This document shows, piece after piece, positions 5,946 to 14,007 of a stretch of DNA of 17,382 nucleotides. The notes below the pieces were generated by a model, which worked only from the letters and a program-made list of their open reading frames with translations, did not search any database and was not told the origin of the DNA. The stretch's first letter is position 1, and each line of letters starts with the position of its first letter. Made by a program: the position numbers and the translations under genes. The DNA is from Bacteroidota bacterium (GTDB taxonomy: Bacteria > Bacteroidota > Bacteroidia > NS11-12g > UBA955). Location: NCBI GenBank assembly GCA_027488495.1, contig JAIYBO010000130.1, forward strand, positions 1-17,382, given 5' to 3'.

Positions 5946-8465
5946 ATGAAAAAATCCATTACCCTTTTTCTGAGTTTACTCACCTTCGTTTTGGCCATCG
6001 CGCAGAACCAAACCGTGAGAGGCGTGCTGCGCGACAAAGAATCGCAGAGCGTGATTGCCGGTGCCAAAGTCTATTTCGAAGGCCCCATCACCAACCCACC
6101 CTCCACATTTGAAGCCACCACCACCCCAAAAGGTGAATTCGTGTTTACCGATGTACCCGTAGGCCGATACGCCCTCGCCGTAGAAGCCAAAGATTATCAA
6201 GTATTTAGCACAAACAACATCGTTGTTACCTCAGGAAAAGAAGTCATCCTCAGCTACGAACTCGAACAAATCATCGAGCGCGTGGGCGAAGTCACCATCA
6301 AAGGAAAAGCCAAAGGCGATAAACCCAACAACGACGCAGCCCTCATTTCGGCGCGATTGTTCACCGTAGACGAAACCGATCGATTTGCCGGTAGCCGGGG
6401 CGACCCAGCACGTATGGCATCCAACTTCGCCGGTGTGCAAGGTGCCGATGATTCTCGCAACGACATCGTGGTCCGCGGTAACTCACCCCAAGGCATCCTC
6501 TGGCGCATGGAAGGCATAGACATTCCAAACCCCAACCACTTCGCCATCCCAGGAACCACCGGGGGATCCGTTTCCATCATCAACAACAAAATTTTGGGCA
6601 ACTCCGACTTCTTCACCGGCGCATTCCCCGCAGAATACGGCAACGCCAACGCAGGGGCTTTCGACCTAAAACTTCGCAACGGCAACAACCAAAAAAGAGA
6701 GTTTAGCTCCCAATTGGGCTTGCTGGGCTGGGACGCACTCGCAGAAGGCAACCTCGGCAAAAAAGGCGGCGCAAGCTACCTCATCACCTACCGCTATAGC
6801 ACCTTGGCGATGTTCAGCAAACTCAATATCCCATTGGGCACAGACGCCGTTCCAAACTACCAAGATTACTCCTTCAAATTCAACTTCCCCCTCAAAAACA
6901 ACAAAGGCAATTTGAGTTTCTTCGGCATCGGCGGATGGAGCAACATCGACATCAACATCAGCAAAGACACCCTCAGCAGTGCCGAGTTGTATGGCGATAA
7001 CGACCGCGACCAATTGTTCGCATCCAAAATGCACATCTGGGGAAGCAGTTTCCAATACAACATCAACAAAAGCAGCTATTTCAAGGCCACAGTGGCTGCC
7101 AGCTCTCAAAACGTAACCGCCGAACACCAACTGGTTTTCCGCAAAGTGATTGGCACCGAAATCATCAAAGGAGATACATTCCAGAAGTATCGGAACGATT
7201 CCATTCGACGGAACCTCAGCTACGAGTTCGACACAAAAACCATCGCCATGCATGCCTTCTACAACAAGAAGTTCTCAGCCAAAAGCTCCATGCGCGCCGG
7301 TATTCAGCTCACCCAATACAACTACTCCTTCGAAGACAGCTCTTTGAACTTCAACCCCACCAGCCCCCTCTATTGGAAGTTTTCTGTTCGATGGAATTCG
7401 AATGGTACCGCCCTCATGGCCATCCCATACGTGCAGTGGAAATACAAGTTCTCACCGGCATTCACCATCAGTACCGGGGTGCAAATGCAGAGCTATACCG
7501 TAAACTACGACCCCACAAAAACACCCATCGCTTTGGGCAGCGCAAACACCACCAAAATCAGCAACACCCACAACAGCGGTCCATTGTTGAGATTCGGTGC
7601 CCGCTACCAACTCACCAAACGCGATGCCCTCAACTTGGGATTGGGCATGCACTCACAGAACCAAAGTGCCTACGTGTACTACTACCAAAAACCCGGCAAC
7701 AGCACCCCACACAACTTGGGCATGGACCTTTCAAAAAGCAATCACGCCGTGTTGGGCTGGGATCACCAAATGGGCAAAGCAAGCCGCATCAAAGTGGAAA
7801 CCTACTACCAAGCGCTCAACAACCTACCCGTGGAAATGCGCATGGCGAGCAATGGCTACAAAGGATCTTCCTTCAGCTTGGCCAACACCGGCAGCGGATT
7901 CTCTCGCTTCTTCCCCGATAGCCTTGAAAATACTGGCGTGGGCAGAAACTATGGCGTTGAATTCACCGTAGAAAAGTTCTTCAGCAAAGGCTTCTACTAT
8001 TTGGCTTCGTTGAGCATTTTCAATGCAGAATATCAGGGATCCGACAACATCTGGCGCAGCAGCGATTTCAACACCGATTACGCAGCCAATGGTTTGATAG
8101 CCAGAGAGTTCGTGTTCAAAAACAAGAATTCCTTGAACATCGGTGGTAAAGTCACTTTCGCCGGCGCACGCAGATTCTCTCCAATGGATACCCTCAACAC
8201 CATCTACGAAAGAGAATACGTTGAAAAAAGCGATTTGAAAAATACACAGCGATTTGGTTCTCCTTACCGTCGTTTCGATATCCGCATCGCCTACCGCATC
8301 AATGCGAAAAAGGCCTCCCACGAAATTGCATTTGATTTGGTGAATGTCACCAACCGCAAAAACGTGCTCAAATACAGCTACATCGATTCTGCACCGTACT
8401 CAAGAGAAACTTACCAATTGGGCTTCTTGCCGCTGTTCTACTACAAATTGGATTTCAGTTTGTAA
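5946..8465 (+). CDS. TonB-dependent outer-membrane receptor with carboxypeptidase-like N-terminal domain
   Basis: An 839-residue outer-membrane protein. MKKSITLFLSLLTFVLAIAQ is a Sec signal peptide. It is followed by a carboxypeptidase-regulatory-like beta-sandwich (about residues 24-110: TVRGVLRDKESQSVIAGAKV through GRYALAVEAKDYQVF). Next is a plug domain (about 115-240, with VVRGNSPQGILWRMEGIDIP and FFTGAFPAEYGNANAGAFD). The rest is a long barrel rich in alternating aromatic strands and ends YYKLDFSL. Such receptors import a bound ligand using TonB energy. No SusD-like partner, TonB or extracytoplasmic sigma gene is adjacent, so the ligand is unknown. The ATG at 5946 is preferred to the upstream in-frame TTG because it starts the signal peptide. 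A strong hairpin follows 60 bp after the stop, so it is probably a single-gene unit. Confidence 0.9.
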   Translation: MKKSITLFLSLLTFVLAIAQNQTVRGVLRDKESQSVIAGAKVYFEGPITNPPSTFEATTTPKGEFVFTDVPVGRYALAVEAKDYQVFSTNNIVVTSGKEVILSYELEQIIERVGEVTIKGKAKGDKPNNDAALISARLFTVDETDRFAGSRGDPARMASNFAGVQGADDSRNDIVVRGNSPQGILWRMEGIDIPNPNHFAIPGTTGGSVSIINNKILGNSDFFTGAFPAEYGNANAGAFDLKLRNGNNQKREFSSQLGLLGWDALAEGNLGKKGGASYLITYRYSTLAMFSKLNIPLGTDAVPNYQDYSFKFNFPLKNNKGNLSFFGIGGWSNIDINISKDTLSSAELYGDNDRDQLFASKMHIWGSSFQYNINKSSYFKATVAASSQNVTAEHQLVFRKVIGTEIIKGDTFQKYRNDSIRRNLSYEFDTKTIAMHAFYNKKFSAKSSMRAGIQLTQYNYSFEDSSLNFNPTSPLYWKFSVRWNSNGTALMAIPYVQWKYKFSPAFTISTGVQMQSYTVNYDPTKTPIALGSANTTKISNTHNSGPLLRFGARYQLTKRDALNLGLGMHSQNQSAYVYYYQKPGNSTPHNLGMDLSKSNHAVLGWDHQMGKASRIKVETYYQALNNLPVEMRMASNGYKGSSFSLANTGSGFSRFFPDSLENTGVGRNYGVEFTVEKFFSKGFYYLASLSIFNAEYQGSDNIWRSSDFNTDYAANGLIAREFVFKNKNSLNIGGKVTFAGARRFSPMDTLNTIYEREYVEKSDLKNTQRFGSPYRRFDIRIAYRINAKKASHEIAFDLVNVTNRKNVLKYSYIDSAPYSRETYQLGFLPLFYYKLDFSL

Positions 8466-8525
8466 TTGCCACCAACATCCTAAATCAATACAACGCCGCA
8501 AGGCAAATCGAGTTGAAATACTCAT

Positions 8526-8560
8526 ACAAATGGGCCCCGTCACCGATGGGGCCCATTTGT
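8526..8560 (+). terminator. Intrinsic terminator-like hairpin after the TonB receptor
   Basis: A perfect 13-bp GC-rich stem (ACAAATGGGCCCC and its complement) has a 9-base loop, GTCACCGAT. The downstream T-run is very short. The hairpin separates the receptor from the OmpA-family gene. Confidence 0.75.
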
Positions 8561-8618
8561 TATGTCCACTCCGCAACACATGTGAATAACGGTGAGCCCC
8601 GTTCAAAACCTGGCTAAC

Positions 8619-8626
8619 TATCTTCG
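8619..8626 (+). promoter_or_regulatory. -7-like element TATCTTCG for the OmpA-family gene
   Basis: It shows one mismatch to TAnnTTTG, with the same C substitution as the TonB receptor element. It ends six bases before the ATG at 8633. No -33 TTG is visible. Confidence 0.45.
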
Positions 8627-8632
8627 CCCATT

Positions 8633-9592
8633 ATGAGATTTGCATGGAGTTTCCTCGCCCTGGCCATCGCCCTGTCTTCTTGCGTTACCAAAAAACAATA
8701 CCAAGCCCTAGAAGCTTCGAAGGCCGACATTGAAACCACACTCAAAAAGAAAAACGACGACTGCCTGGAGAAAAATGCCTCTCTCGTAGCCAGCATCGCC
8801 CAGCTTGAAGCAGAAAAAGGCGACAAAGAAAAAACCATCTCCGCCCTCAAAGACACCATCGAAACCTGTCAACTCCAACTCGATGAAAACCTTCAGTACA
8901 TCAGAAACCTCGGCACTTCCCTCGATGCACAACGCCAAAACTTGGCCCAAGAAATCAACGAGAAAAACAAAACCCTCGCCGCAAAAGAGCTAGAACTCAA
9001 TACCGCCTTGGCAAAAGCCGAAGCCGAACGCGCCCGCCTAGAGCAACTTCGCAAAGAACTTGAAAAAACTTCGCAGCGTGTGAAAGACCTCGAAGCCGAA
9101 TTGTCCAAAAAAGAACGCGCCGTTCGTGAACTCAAAGAAGCCATCGCCAAAGCATTGGCAGGTTTCGAAAAACTCGATATCAAAGTGGAATACCGCAACG
9201 GAAAAGTGTACGTAATTCTGCCCGAGAAATTGTTGTTCGCCTCTGGCTCCATCGATGTTGACCCCAAAGGCCGCGAAGCACTCATCGAAATTGGCAAAGC
9301 ACTCAACAAACAACCCGATGTGCAAATGGCAATTGAAGGTCATACCGACAACATCCCCATGAAAGGCGCCATCAAAGACAACTGGGATTTGAGCGTTTTG
9401 CGCGCCACCAGCATCGCCCGAATTCTCATTGCCGATGCCAACATGAACCCCAAGCGCATCCAAGCCGTGGGTAGAGGAGATACCCAACCCGTTGCCGGAA
9501 ACGACACCCCTGAAGGACGTGCGAAGAACCGCAGAACCGAGATTGTGCTTACCCCTCAGCTCGATAAAATCCTGGAAATTCTCAACAATTAA
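8633..9592 (+). CDS. OmpA-family peptidoglycan-binding lipoprotein with coiled coil
   Basis: A 319-residue lipoprotein. The signal peptide ends in the lipobox LSSC with the lipidated cysteine at residue 17. A long Lys/Glu/Ala-rich coiled coil runs over about residues 20-180 (for example AKAEAERARLEQLRKELEKT). An OmpA_C domain occupies about 195-310, with LLFASGSIDVDPKGREALIE, the GHTDN motif and GRAKNRRTEIVL. The Asp and Arg of these motifs normally bind diaminopimelate in peptidoglycan. The layout suits an outer-membrane anchor that reaches the cell wall. RlmH begins five bases after the stop, so the two share a transcript, though no functional link is evident. No MotB-type membrane helix is present, only the lipid anchor. 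Confidence 0.92.
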   Translation: MRFAWSFLALAIALSSCVTKKQYQALEASKADIETTLKKKNDDCLEKNASLVASIAQLEAEKGDKEKTISALKDTIETCQLQLDENLQYIRNLGTSLDAQRQNLAQEINEKNKTLAAKELELNTALAKAEAERARLEQLRKELEKTSQRVKDLEAELSKKERAVRELKEAIAKALAGFEKLDIKVEYRNGKVYVILPEKLLFASGSIDVDPKGREALIEIGKALNKQPDVQMAIEGHTDNIPMKGAIKDNWDLSVLRATSIARILIADANMNPKRIQAVGRGDTQPVAGNDTPEGRAKNRRTEIVLTPQLDKILEILNN

Positions 9593-9597
9593 TTGGG

Positions 9598-10056
9598 ATG
9601 ATCCTGATTGCCGCCATCGAAAACCACAAAAACCCGGAGATTGATGCGCTTTGTAACGATTATGTGAAGCGATGCAGCCCCATGCACGCCGTAAAACTCG
9701 AACTGCTTCCCGCCGCCAGAACCCCCGATCCCGAAACCCAAAAGGCCAAGGAGTCCGACACCCTGCTAAAAATAATGAAGCCGGGCGATACCCTGATTCT
9801 TTGCGATGAACGAGGCAAAACCTTCAGCAGCAGGGCCTTCGCCACCCACCTCGAAAAAACCCTCGCCCAGTCACGCGGCAAAATCATCATCGCCATTGGC
9901 GGTGCCTACGGTTTCACCGATGAACTGAGAAATCAATACCCCAGCATCCGCCTATCGGATTTCGTCTTCCCTCACCACTTGGCACGATTGGTCCTCACCG
10001 AGCAAATCTACCGAGCCCTCAACATCCTCAAAGGAACGGGGTACCACCACGATTGA
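9598..10056 (+). CDS. rlmH: 23S rRNA (pseudouridine-1915-N3)-methyltransferase RlmH
   Basis: A 152-residue SPOUT methyltransferase, close to the usual 155 or so. It methylates pseudouridine 1915 in helix 69 of 23S rRNA on assembled ribosomes, using S-adenosylmethionine. Visible signatures are DTLILCDERGKTFSS, the SAM-loop IIIAIGGAYGFTDELR in the trefoil knot, FPHHLARLVLTEQIYRA and the invariant C-terminal YHHD. The start ATG lies five bases after the OmpA-family gene, so it is transcribed from that gene's promoter. The N-terminus (MILIAAIENHKN) is a little shorter than in many relatives, but no better upstream start exists after the preceding stop. Confidence 0.95.
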   Translation: MILIAAIENHKNPEIDALCNDYVKRCSPMHAVKLELLPAARTPDPETQKAKESDTLLKIMKPGDTLILCDERGKTFSSRAFATHLEKTLAQSRGKIIIAIGGAYGFTDELRNQYPSIRLSDFVFPHHLARLVLTEQIYRALNILKGTGYHHD

Positions 10057-10109
10057 GATTCCCCTTGGCCAAAAACCCGTCCACTGAACCAGTTCCCAAC
10101 CGATTTCAC

Positions 10110-10131
10110 CCCAATTTCGCTCCCAATTTCG
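10110..10131 (+). repeat. Tandem CCCAATTTCG motif upstream of argS
   Basis: A 10-bp unit occurs at 10110-10119 and 10122-10131 with a 12-bp period. The second copy ends exactly where the -7 element begins. It may be chance in a short C- and T-rich spacer. Confidence 0.4.
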
Positions 10132-10139
10132 TATTTTTG
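10132..10139 (+). promoter_or_regulatory. -7 promoter element TATTTTTG for argS
   Basis: A perfect TAnnTTTG match nine bases before the ATG at 10149. It predicts a leader of only a few bases. No TTG lies about 20 bp upstream. Confidence 0.55.
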
Positions 10140-10148
10140 TAAAATCCC

Positions 10149-12035
10149 ATGAACCTAGAACAGGCGCTATCTGATCACATTGCCTCCGCCATCGAAACCC
10201 TCTATGGCAGCAACACACAGCCCGTGAAACTCGAGCGAACCAACCCCGATTTTGCTGGGGATTACACTTTTGTGGTTTTTCCGCTGTTGCGCCTGTCCAA
10301 ATCCACCCCCGAAGCCACCGCCAATGCCATTGGTGAGTCGCTCAAAGAAAACGCCCCCATCGTGAGCGATTTCAACGTGGTAAAAGGGTTCTTGAACATC
10401 GTTCTCAACACACAGATTTATGCCGATTTCCTTAAGGACAATTGGAACAATGCCTCGTTCGGACAAACATCGATAGGTAAAGGCAAAAAGGTGATGGTGG
10501 AATACTCATCGCCCAATACCAACAAACCCCTACACTTGGGCCACGTGCGCAACAACCTATTGGGCGTGTCCGTGGCAAACCTTTATAAAACAGCGGGTTA
10601 CGATGTAGTGATGGCCAACTTGGTGAACGACAGGGGCATACACATTTGCAAGTCGATGATTGCCTGGCAGAAGTTTGGCAACGGCGAAACCCCAGAATCT
10701 ACCGGGATGAAAGGCGACCACTTGGTGGGCAAATACTATGTAATTTTCGAGAACGCCCTTCGCGAAGAAACACTGCCTACCATTGAATCGGCGCTCACCG
10801 GCAACTGGACACCGGAAGGCGATATCGCTCAAACCAAATATGCCGCGATTTACGGTCAGCTCCAACAAGCCACCGAAGAAAAGCAAATTTCAAAACTCAA
10901 AGACGATATCAAGGAATTGGTGCGAAATCAATCCCCTTTGATGCGTGAAACCCAGCAAATGCTGCGCGATTGGGAAGCCGGCCTACCCGAAGTCATCAGC
11001 CTTTGGCAAACGATGAACGCTTGGGTTTACAGCGGATTCGAAAAAACCTACGCGCGATTGGGTGTATCTTTTGACCAATATTATTACGAATCCAACACCT
11101 ACAAGTTGGGCAAAGACGTGGTGGACGAAGGCCTGCAGAGTGGCGTTTTCTATCGCAAAGCCGACGGCAGTGTTTGGATCGATTTGCGCGAAGACGGGCT
11201 CGACGAAAAGCTTGTTTTGCGAGGCGATGGCACCAGCGTTTATATCACCCAGGACATTGGAACGGCGGATCTAAAATTCCAGCAACACCAAGTAGACCAA
11301 AGCATCTATGTGGTTGGCAATGAGCAAGACTACCATTTCAAGGTATTGTTCTTGATCATGAAAAAACTGGGCCGACCTTTCGCGAATGGGATGCACCACT
11401 TGAGCTACGGCATGGTGGATTTACCCAGCGGAAAGATGAAAAGTCGCGAGGGCACCGTTGTAGATGCCGACGATTTGGTGCAGGAAATGGTGGACGAGGC
11501 CAAGGCCAAAACCATCGAGTTGGGTAAAACGGAAGGCCTTTCAGAATCCGAACTGAATCATTTGTACGAATCCTTGGGTTTATCGGCTTTGAAGTTCTTT
11601 ATCCTCAAAGTAGATCCCCGCAAGCGGATGTTGTTCAATCCCCAAGAGAGCATTGATTTTCAGGGCGATACAGGTCCTTTCATCCAATATACTTACGCCA
11701 GGATTCAGAGTATTTTGCGTTCAGCCGGCGAAGGGGATTGGCAGACTTCGGAAATCAACTCCGCGCTTTTGCCAATGGAAATTGAAACCATCCAAACTTT
11801 GTATCGCTACCCAGAAGAGGTGAACAAAGCTTGCAATGAATCGTCACCAGCAGTGATTTGTCAGTACGCCATTGATCTCGCCCGCACATTCAACCGTTTT
11901 TACAATGAATGTCACATCATGCGCGAAACCGACCCCATAGTAAAAAACACCCGCCTCAAACTGGCTTACCACACGGCCCACACCCTCAAGCATGCCTTGG
12001 GTTTATTGGGCATCGAGGTTGTTGAGCGGATGTGA
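10149..12035 (+). CDS. argS: Arginine--tRNA ligase
   Basis: A 628-residue class I aminoacyl-tRNA synthetase that charges tRNA-Arg. The N-terminal tRNA-binding domain spans about residues 1-95. The catalytic Rossmann domain contains YSSPNTNKPLHLGHVRNN, with the HIGH-type signature HLGH at 129-132. The second signature region is GKMKSREGTVV (429-439), the degenerate KMSKS form usual in ArgRS. DALR anticodon-binding helices make up about 505-628, including the terminal AYHTAHTLKHALGLLGIEVV. The length is within the upper normal range for Bacteroidota. It has its own -7 element and is followed by a weak hairpin, so it looks monocistronic. Confidence 0.97.
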   Translation: MNLEQALSDHIASAIETLYGSNTQPVKLERTNPDFAGDYTFVVFPLLRLSKSTPEATANAIGESLKENAPIVSDFNVVKGFLNIVLNTQIYADFLKDNWNNASFGQTSIGKGKKVMVEYSSPNTNKPLHLGHVRNNLLGVSVANLYKTAGYDVVMANLVNDRGIHICKSMIAWQKFGNGETPESTGMKGDHLVGKYYVIFENALREETLPTIESALTGNWTPEGDIAQTKYAAIYGQLQQATEEKQISKLKDDIKELVRNQSPLMRETQQMLRDWEAGLPEVISLWQTMNAWVYSGFEKTYARLGVSFDQYYYESNTYKLGKDVVDEGLQSGVFYRKADGSVWIDLREDGLDEKLVLRGDGTSVYITQDIGTADLKFQQHQVDQSIYVVGNEQDYHFKVLFLIMKKLGRPFANGMHHLSYGMVDLPSGKMKSREGTVVDADDLVQEMVDEAKAKTIELGKTEGLSESELNHLYESLGLSALKFFILKVDPRKRMLFNPQESIDFQGDTGPFIQYTYARIQSILRSAGEGDWQTSEINSALLPMEIETIQTLYRYPEEVNKACNESSPAVICQYAIDLARTFNRFYNECHIMRETDPIVKNTRLKLAYHTAHTLKHALGLLGIEVVERM

Positions 12036-12060
12036 TTTCAGATCAAGTCTGATTAAATCA
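12033..12060 (+). terminator. Weak imperfect hairpin at the argS stop
   Basis: TGATTTCAGA pairs with TCTG plus AAATCA around a TCAAG loop, leaving a 3-base bulge. It overlaps the argS stop and the end of the convergent remnant gene. It is a possible weak terminator. Confidence 0.3.
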
Positions 12061-12199
12061 AATTCACTTCTTGCAACTCTTTTCCCAAAGAATGAATCCC
12101 TTCTTGAATCTTAGCCAATTGCTTCGCACTGGGAATTTTTGTTCCTTGAATGTACTGCGACAACAAAGTTGCATGCATCCCAATTTTTTCGGATAAACC
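12053..12199 (-). pseudogene. Remnant of a helix-turn-helix (HicB-like) antitoxin, C-terminal 48 codons
   Basis: On the minus strand this frame reads GLSEKIGMHATLLSQYIQGT, then KIPSAKQLAKIQEGIHSLGK, then ELQEVNLI and a TAA stop. It is a clear XRE-type helix-turn-helix with the recognition-helix pattern LLSQYIxGxKxPS. The ending IHxLGKELxxVxL is typical of Bacteroidota HicB-like antitoxins. An in-frame TAG lies immediately upstream at 12200-12202, exactly where the 31-bp palindrome begins, so the N-terminal part is missing. No HicA-type toxin gene is seen nearby. The only internal ATG is at codon 8 and would cut into the HTH. I infer a gene truncated when the palindrome and ATPase module arrived, or by deletion. 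Confidence 0.6.
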
Positions 12200-12200
12200 C

Positions 12201-12231
12201 TACAATATTGGAATCTGATTCCAATATTGTA
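12201..12231. promoter_or_regulatory. Perfect 31-bp palindrome, candidate operator of the DUF4143 ATPase gene
   Basis: TACAATATTGGAATC, a central T, and the exact reverse complement (15+1+15). The left arm contains a TTG (12208-12210) at about -33, and the right arm ends at the base before the -7 element at 12232. A dimer bound here would cover the promoter. It can also fold as a hairpin. The protein that binds it is not identifiable here. Confidence 0.75.
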
Positions 12232-12239
12232 TACTTTTG
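12232..12239 (+). promoter_or_regulatory. -7 promoter element TACTTTTG for the DUF4143 ATPase gene
   Basis: A perfect TAnnTTTG, with a TTG 21 bp upstream inside the palindrome, so both halves of the Bacteroidota promoter consensus are present. It ends four bases (TGGT) before the ATG at 12244. Confidence 0.7.
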
Positions 12240-12243
12240 TGGT

Positions 12244-13398
12244 ATGATTCGGAGAGACGCAACCCCTAAAATTCTATCTCTAGCCAGCCAATTTAAAGCC
12301 GTAGCCATTGTTGGACCTCGACAATCGGGAAAAACAACACTGTCGAGATTTGCATTCCCTACCAAAGTATACGTAAACTTTGAAAACCCAGACACTCGAT
12401 TGTTTGCAACAGAAGACCCAAGAGGGTTTTTGTCAAATTACCCAGATGGCGCAATATTCGATGAGGCACAACGCGTACCCCATCTATTTTCCTATCTCCA
12501 ACAGATCTTAGACGAATCAAATACAAATGGCCTGTTCATCATCACAGGGTCAAACAATTTTCTGCTACAAGAGAGTATCTCACAATCATTGGCAGGAAGG
12601 GTCGCCTACATAAATTTACTGCCCCTGTCGATGGGTGAGATTGCCAACAAAAACTTAAGTTGCAATGAACTCATTTTCAAAGGATCGTACCCCTCACTCT
12701 ACAAAGACGAAATCGATGTAAACAATTGGTATTCGAACTATATCAAAACATATATCGAAAGAGATGTACGATTAATAAAAAACATCACCAATTTATACAC
12801 CTTTGAGCGCTTCATACGACTTTGTGCCGCACGTATAGGCCAACTATTAAATGTAAATAGCCTCGCCATCGAGGTGGGCGTAGACTCCAAAACGATCAAT
12901 TCTTGGATTGGCATATTAGAAAGCACCTTCGTTGCCTTCAGGCTTCAACCCTACCACAAAAATTATAACAAACGCATCGTAAAAATGCCCAAGCTATATT
13001 TTTATGATACCGGCTTGGCCTCAACATTACTGGGAATCGAGAATAGTATTCAACTCGATATAAATTCTTACAAAGGGCCGTTGTTTGAGAATTTAATCGT
13101 TGTAGACTTTATCAAAAATCGCTTTAATCAAGCAAAATCGAACAATCTTTATTTCTGGAGAGATAGCATGGGCAATGAATTGGATATCCTCATCGAAGTT
13201 GGAAATTCATTAATACCCATCGAAATCAAATCGGGCCAAACCATTACCAATGAATATTTCAAAGGGCTAAAATACTGGCAAAAAATCAGTGGGGAAGACA
13301 CGCAAGGATATGTTGTTTATGCCGGACAAAATATTGAGAAGAGAAGTAACAACGTCACCGTACTACCATTCAATGAAATAAGCAGCATCGATGTCTAA
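12244..13398 (+). CDS. AAA-type ATPase with DUF4143 and PD-(D/E)XK-like C-terminus
   Basis: A 384-residue protein of the widespread AAA_14/DUF4143 family. Walker A is GPRQSGKTT (residues 24-32) and Walker B is GAIFDEAQ (69-76). The sensor-like stretch FIITGSNNFLLQESISQSLA follows with the arginine of AGRV. The DUF4143 region covers about 170-330 and ends in NELDILIEV (D314) and PIEIKSG (E327-x-K329), which fits a PD-(D/E)XK-type core. The family's function is not settled. I chose the ATG at 12244, not the frame's opening at 12139, because the palindrome and promoter lie between and the protein then begins MIRRDATPKIL as relatives do. The gene is visibly richer in A and T than its neighbours (many ATA and AAT codons), which suggests horizontal acquisition. 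Confidence 0.9.
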   Translation: MIRRDATPKILSLASQFKAVAIVGPRQSGKTTLSRFAFPTKVYVNFENPDTRLFATEDPRGFLSNYPDGAIFDEAQRVPHLFSYLQQILDESNTNGLFIITGSNNFLLQESISQSLAGRVAYINLLPLSMGEIANKNLSCNELIFKGSYPSLYKDEIDVNNWYSNYIKTYIERDVRLIKNITNLYTFERFIRLCAARIGQLLNVNSLAIEVGVDSKTINSWIGILESTFVAFRLQPYHKNYNKRIVKMPKLYFYDTGLASTLLGIENSIQLDINSYKGPLFENLIVVDFIKNRFNQAKSNNLYFWRDSMGNELDILIEVGNSLIPIEIKSGQTITNEYFKGLKYWQKISGEDTQGYVVYAGQNIEKRSNNVTVLPFNEISSIDV

Positions 13399-13414
13399 CA
13401 TCTTCGTTGTCCAC

Positions 13415-13444
13415 AGAATCCTCAAACCTCCCGATCGGGATTCT
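13415..13444. terminator. Possible bidirectional terminator hairpin between the ATPase gene and ruvC
   Basis: AGAATCC pairs with GGATTCT around a 16-base loop. It sits between two convergent genes and overlaps the last codons of ruvC. A self-complementary CCCGATCGGG lies partly inside and could compete. The stem is short, so this is tentative. Confidence 0.3.
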
Positions 13445-14003
13445 CTTTCAGAAACTGCGCCCAGCCGCCGGCCTTGTTCTTGCCACCCGCAGTGCCACCC
13501 TTAGTACTGCCAAACGCGCGCGGGGCAAACTGGTAGAAATGACAAACCGCCGCCGCCAACCCGTCCGTAGCATCCATCGTCTCCGGTTTTTCCTCAAACT
13601 GGAATTCGGCATGCAACATCGCAAATACCTGCTCCTTGCTCGCATTCCCACTCCCCGCAATCGATTGTTTGATCTTCCGAGGTACATACTCAAAAACCGG
13701 CAAACCCTTCCCAATCGCCGCCGCGATCGCAACCCCTTGGGCCCGACCCAATTTCAACATCGACTGAACGTTCTTTCCAAAAAAGGGCGCCTCCACCGCT
13801 ACTTCCGTCACTTCAAACCCCTCAATCAACGCCGTCACCCGCTCATAAATGTGATGCAACTTCTCCCCCGCATCGCCCACTTTCGCCAATCGAACCACCC
13901 CCAAACCCAACAAACGCGGCTTCTTTCCATCAATCTGAATCATCCCGTACCCCAGCAAATTTGTGCCAGGATCAATGCCCAATATTACCCGCGGTTTCTC
14001 CAC
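13422..14003 (-). CDS. ruvC: Crossover junction endodeoxyribonuclease RuvC
   Basis: RuvC resolves Holliday junctions as a metal-dependent dimer with RuvAB. The RNase H-like fold opens RVILGIDPGTNLLGYGMIQI (first catalytic Asp). It continues with EVAVEAPFFGKNVQSMLKLG (Glu) and ends its core at MDATDGLAAAVCHF (the last acidic pair). A Gly/Lys-rich tail follows. The frame is open to an ATG at 14066, but the GTG at 14003 is preferred (193 aa). It gives the family-like VEKPRVILGIDPGT start, removes 21 non-conserved residues and frees the divergent aconitase promoter region. A CATCTTTG element also ends four bases upstream. It converges on the ATPase gene and diverges from the aconitase gene. Confidence 0.94.
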   Translation of the reverse strand: MEKPRVILGIDPGTNLLGYGMIQIDGKKPRLLGLGVVRLAKVGDAGEKLHHIYERVTALIEGFEVTEVAVEAPFFGKNVQSMLKLGRAQGVAIAAAIGKGLPVFEYVPRKIKQSIAGSGNASKEQVFAMLHAEFQFEEKPETMDATDGLAAAVCHFYQFAPRAFGSTKGGTAGGKNKAGGWAQFLKENPDREV

Positions 14004-14007
14004 CTTA

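Noticed and set aside
6666..7253. 195-codon minus-strand frame opposite the TonB receptor
   Set aside because: An antisense shadow with no recognisable domain and a complete conserved gene on the other strand.
7373..7921. 182-codon plus-strand frame inside the TonB receptor gene
   Set aside because: A shadow frame rich in His, Gln and Arg, caused by the codon usage of the real gene.
12201..12231. Palindrome read as a simple terminator
   Set aside because: It sits immediately upstream of a promoter and gene, contains the -33 TTG, and has no T-run in the argS direction; an operator fits better.
12139..12243. N-terminal extension of the DUF4143 ATPase frame
   Set aside because: It runs through the palindrome, the promoter and the antisense antitoxin remnant, and the residues have no family character.
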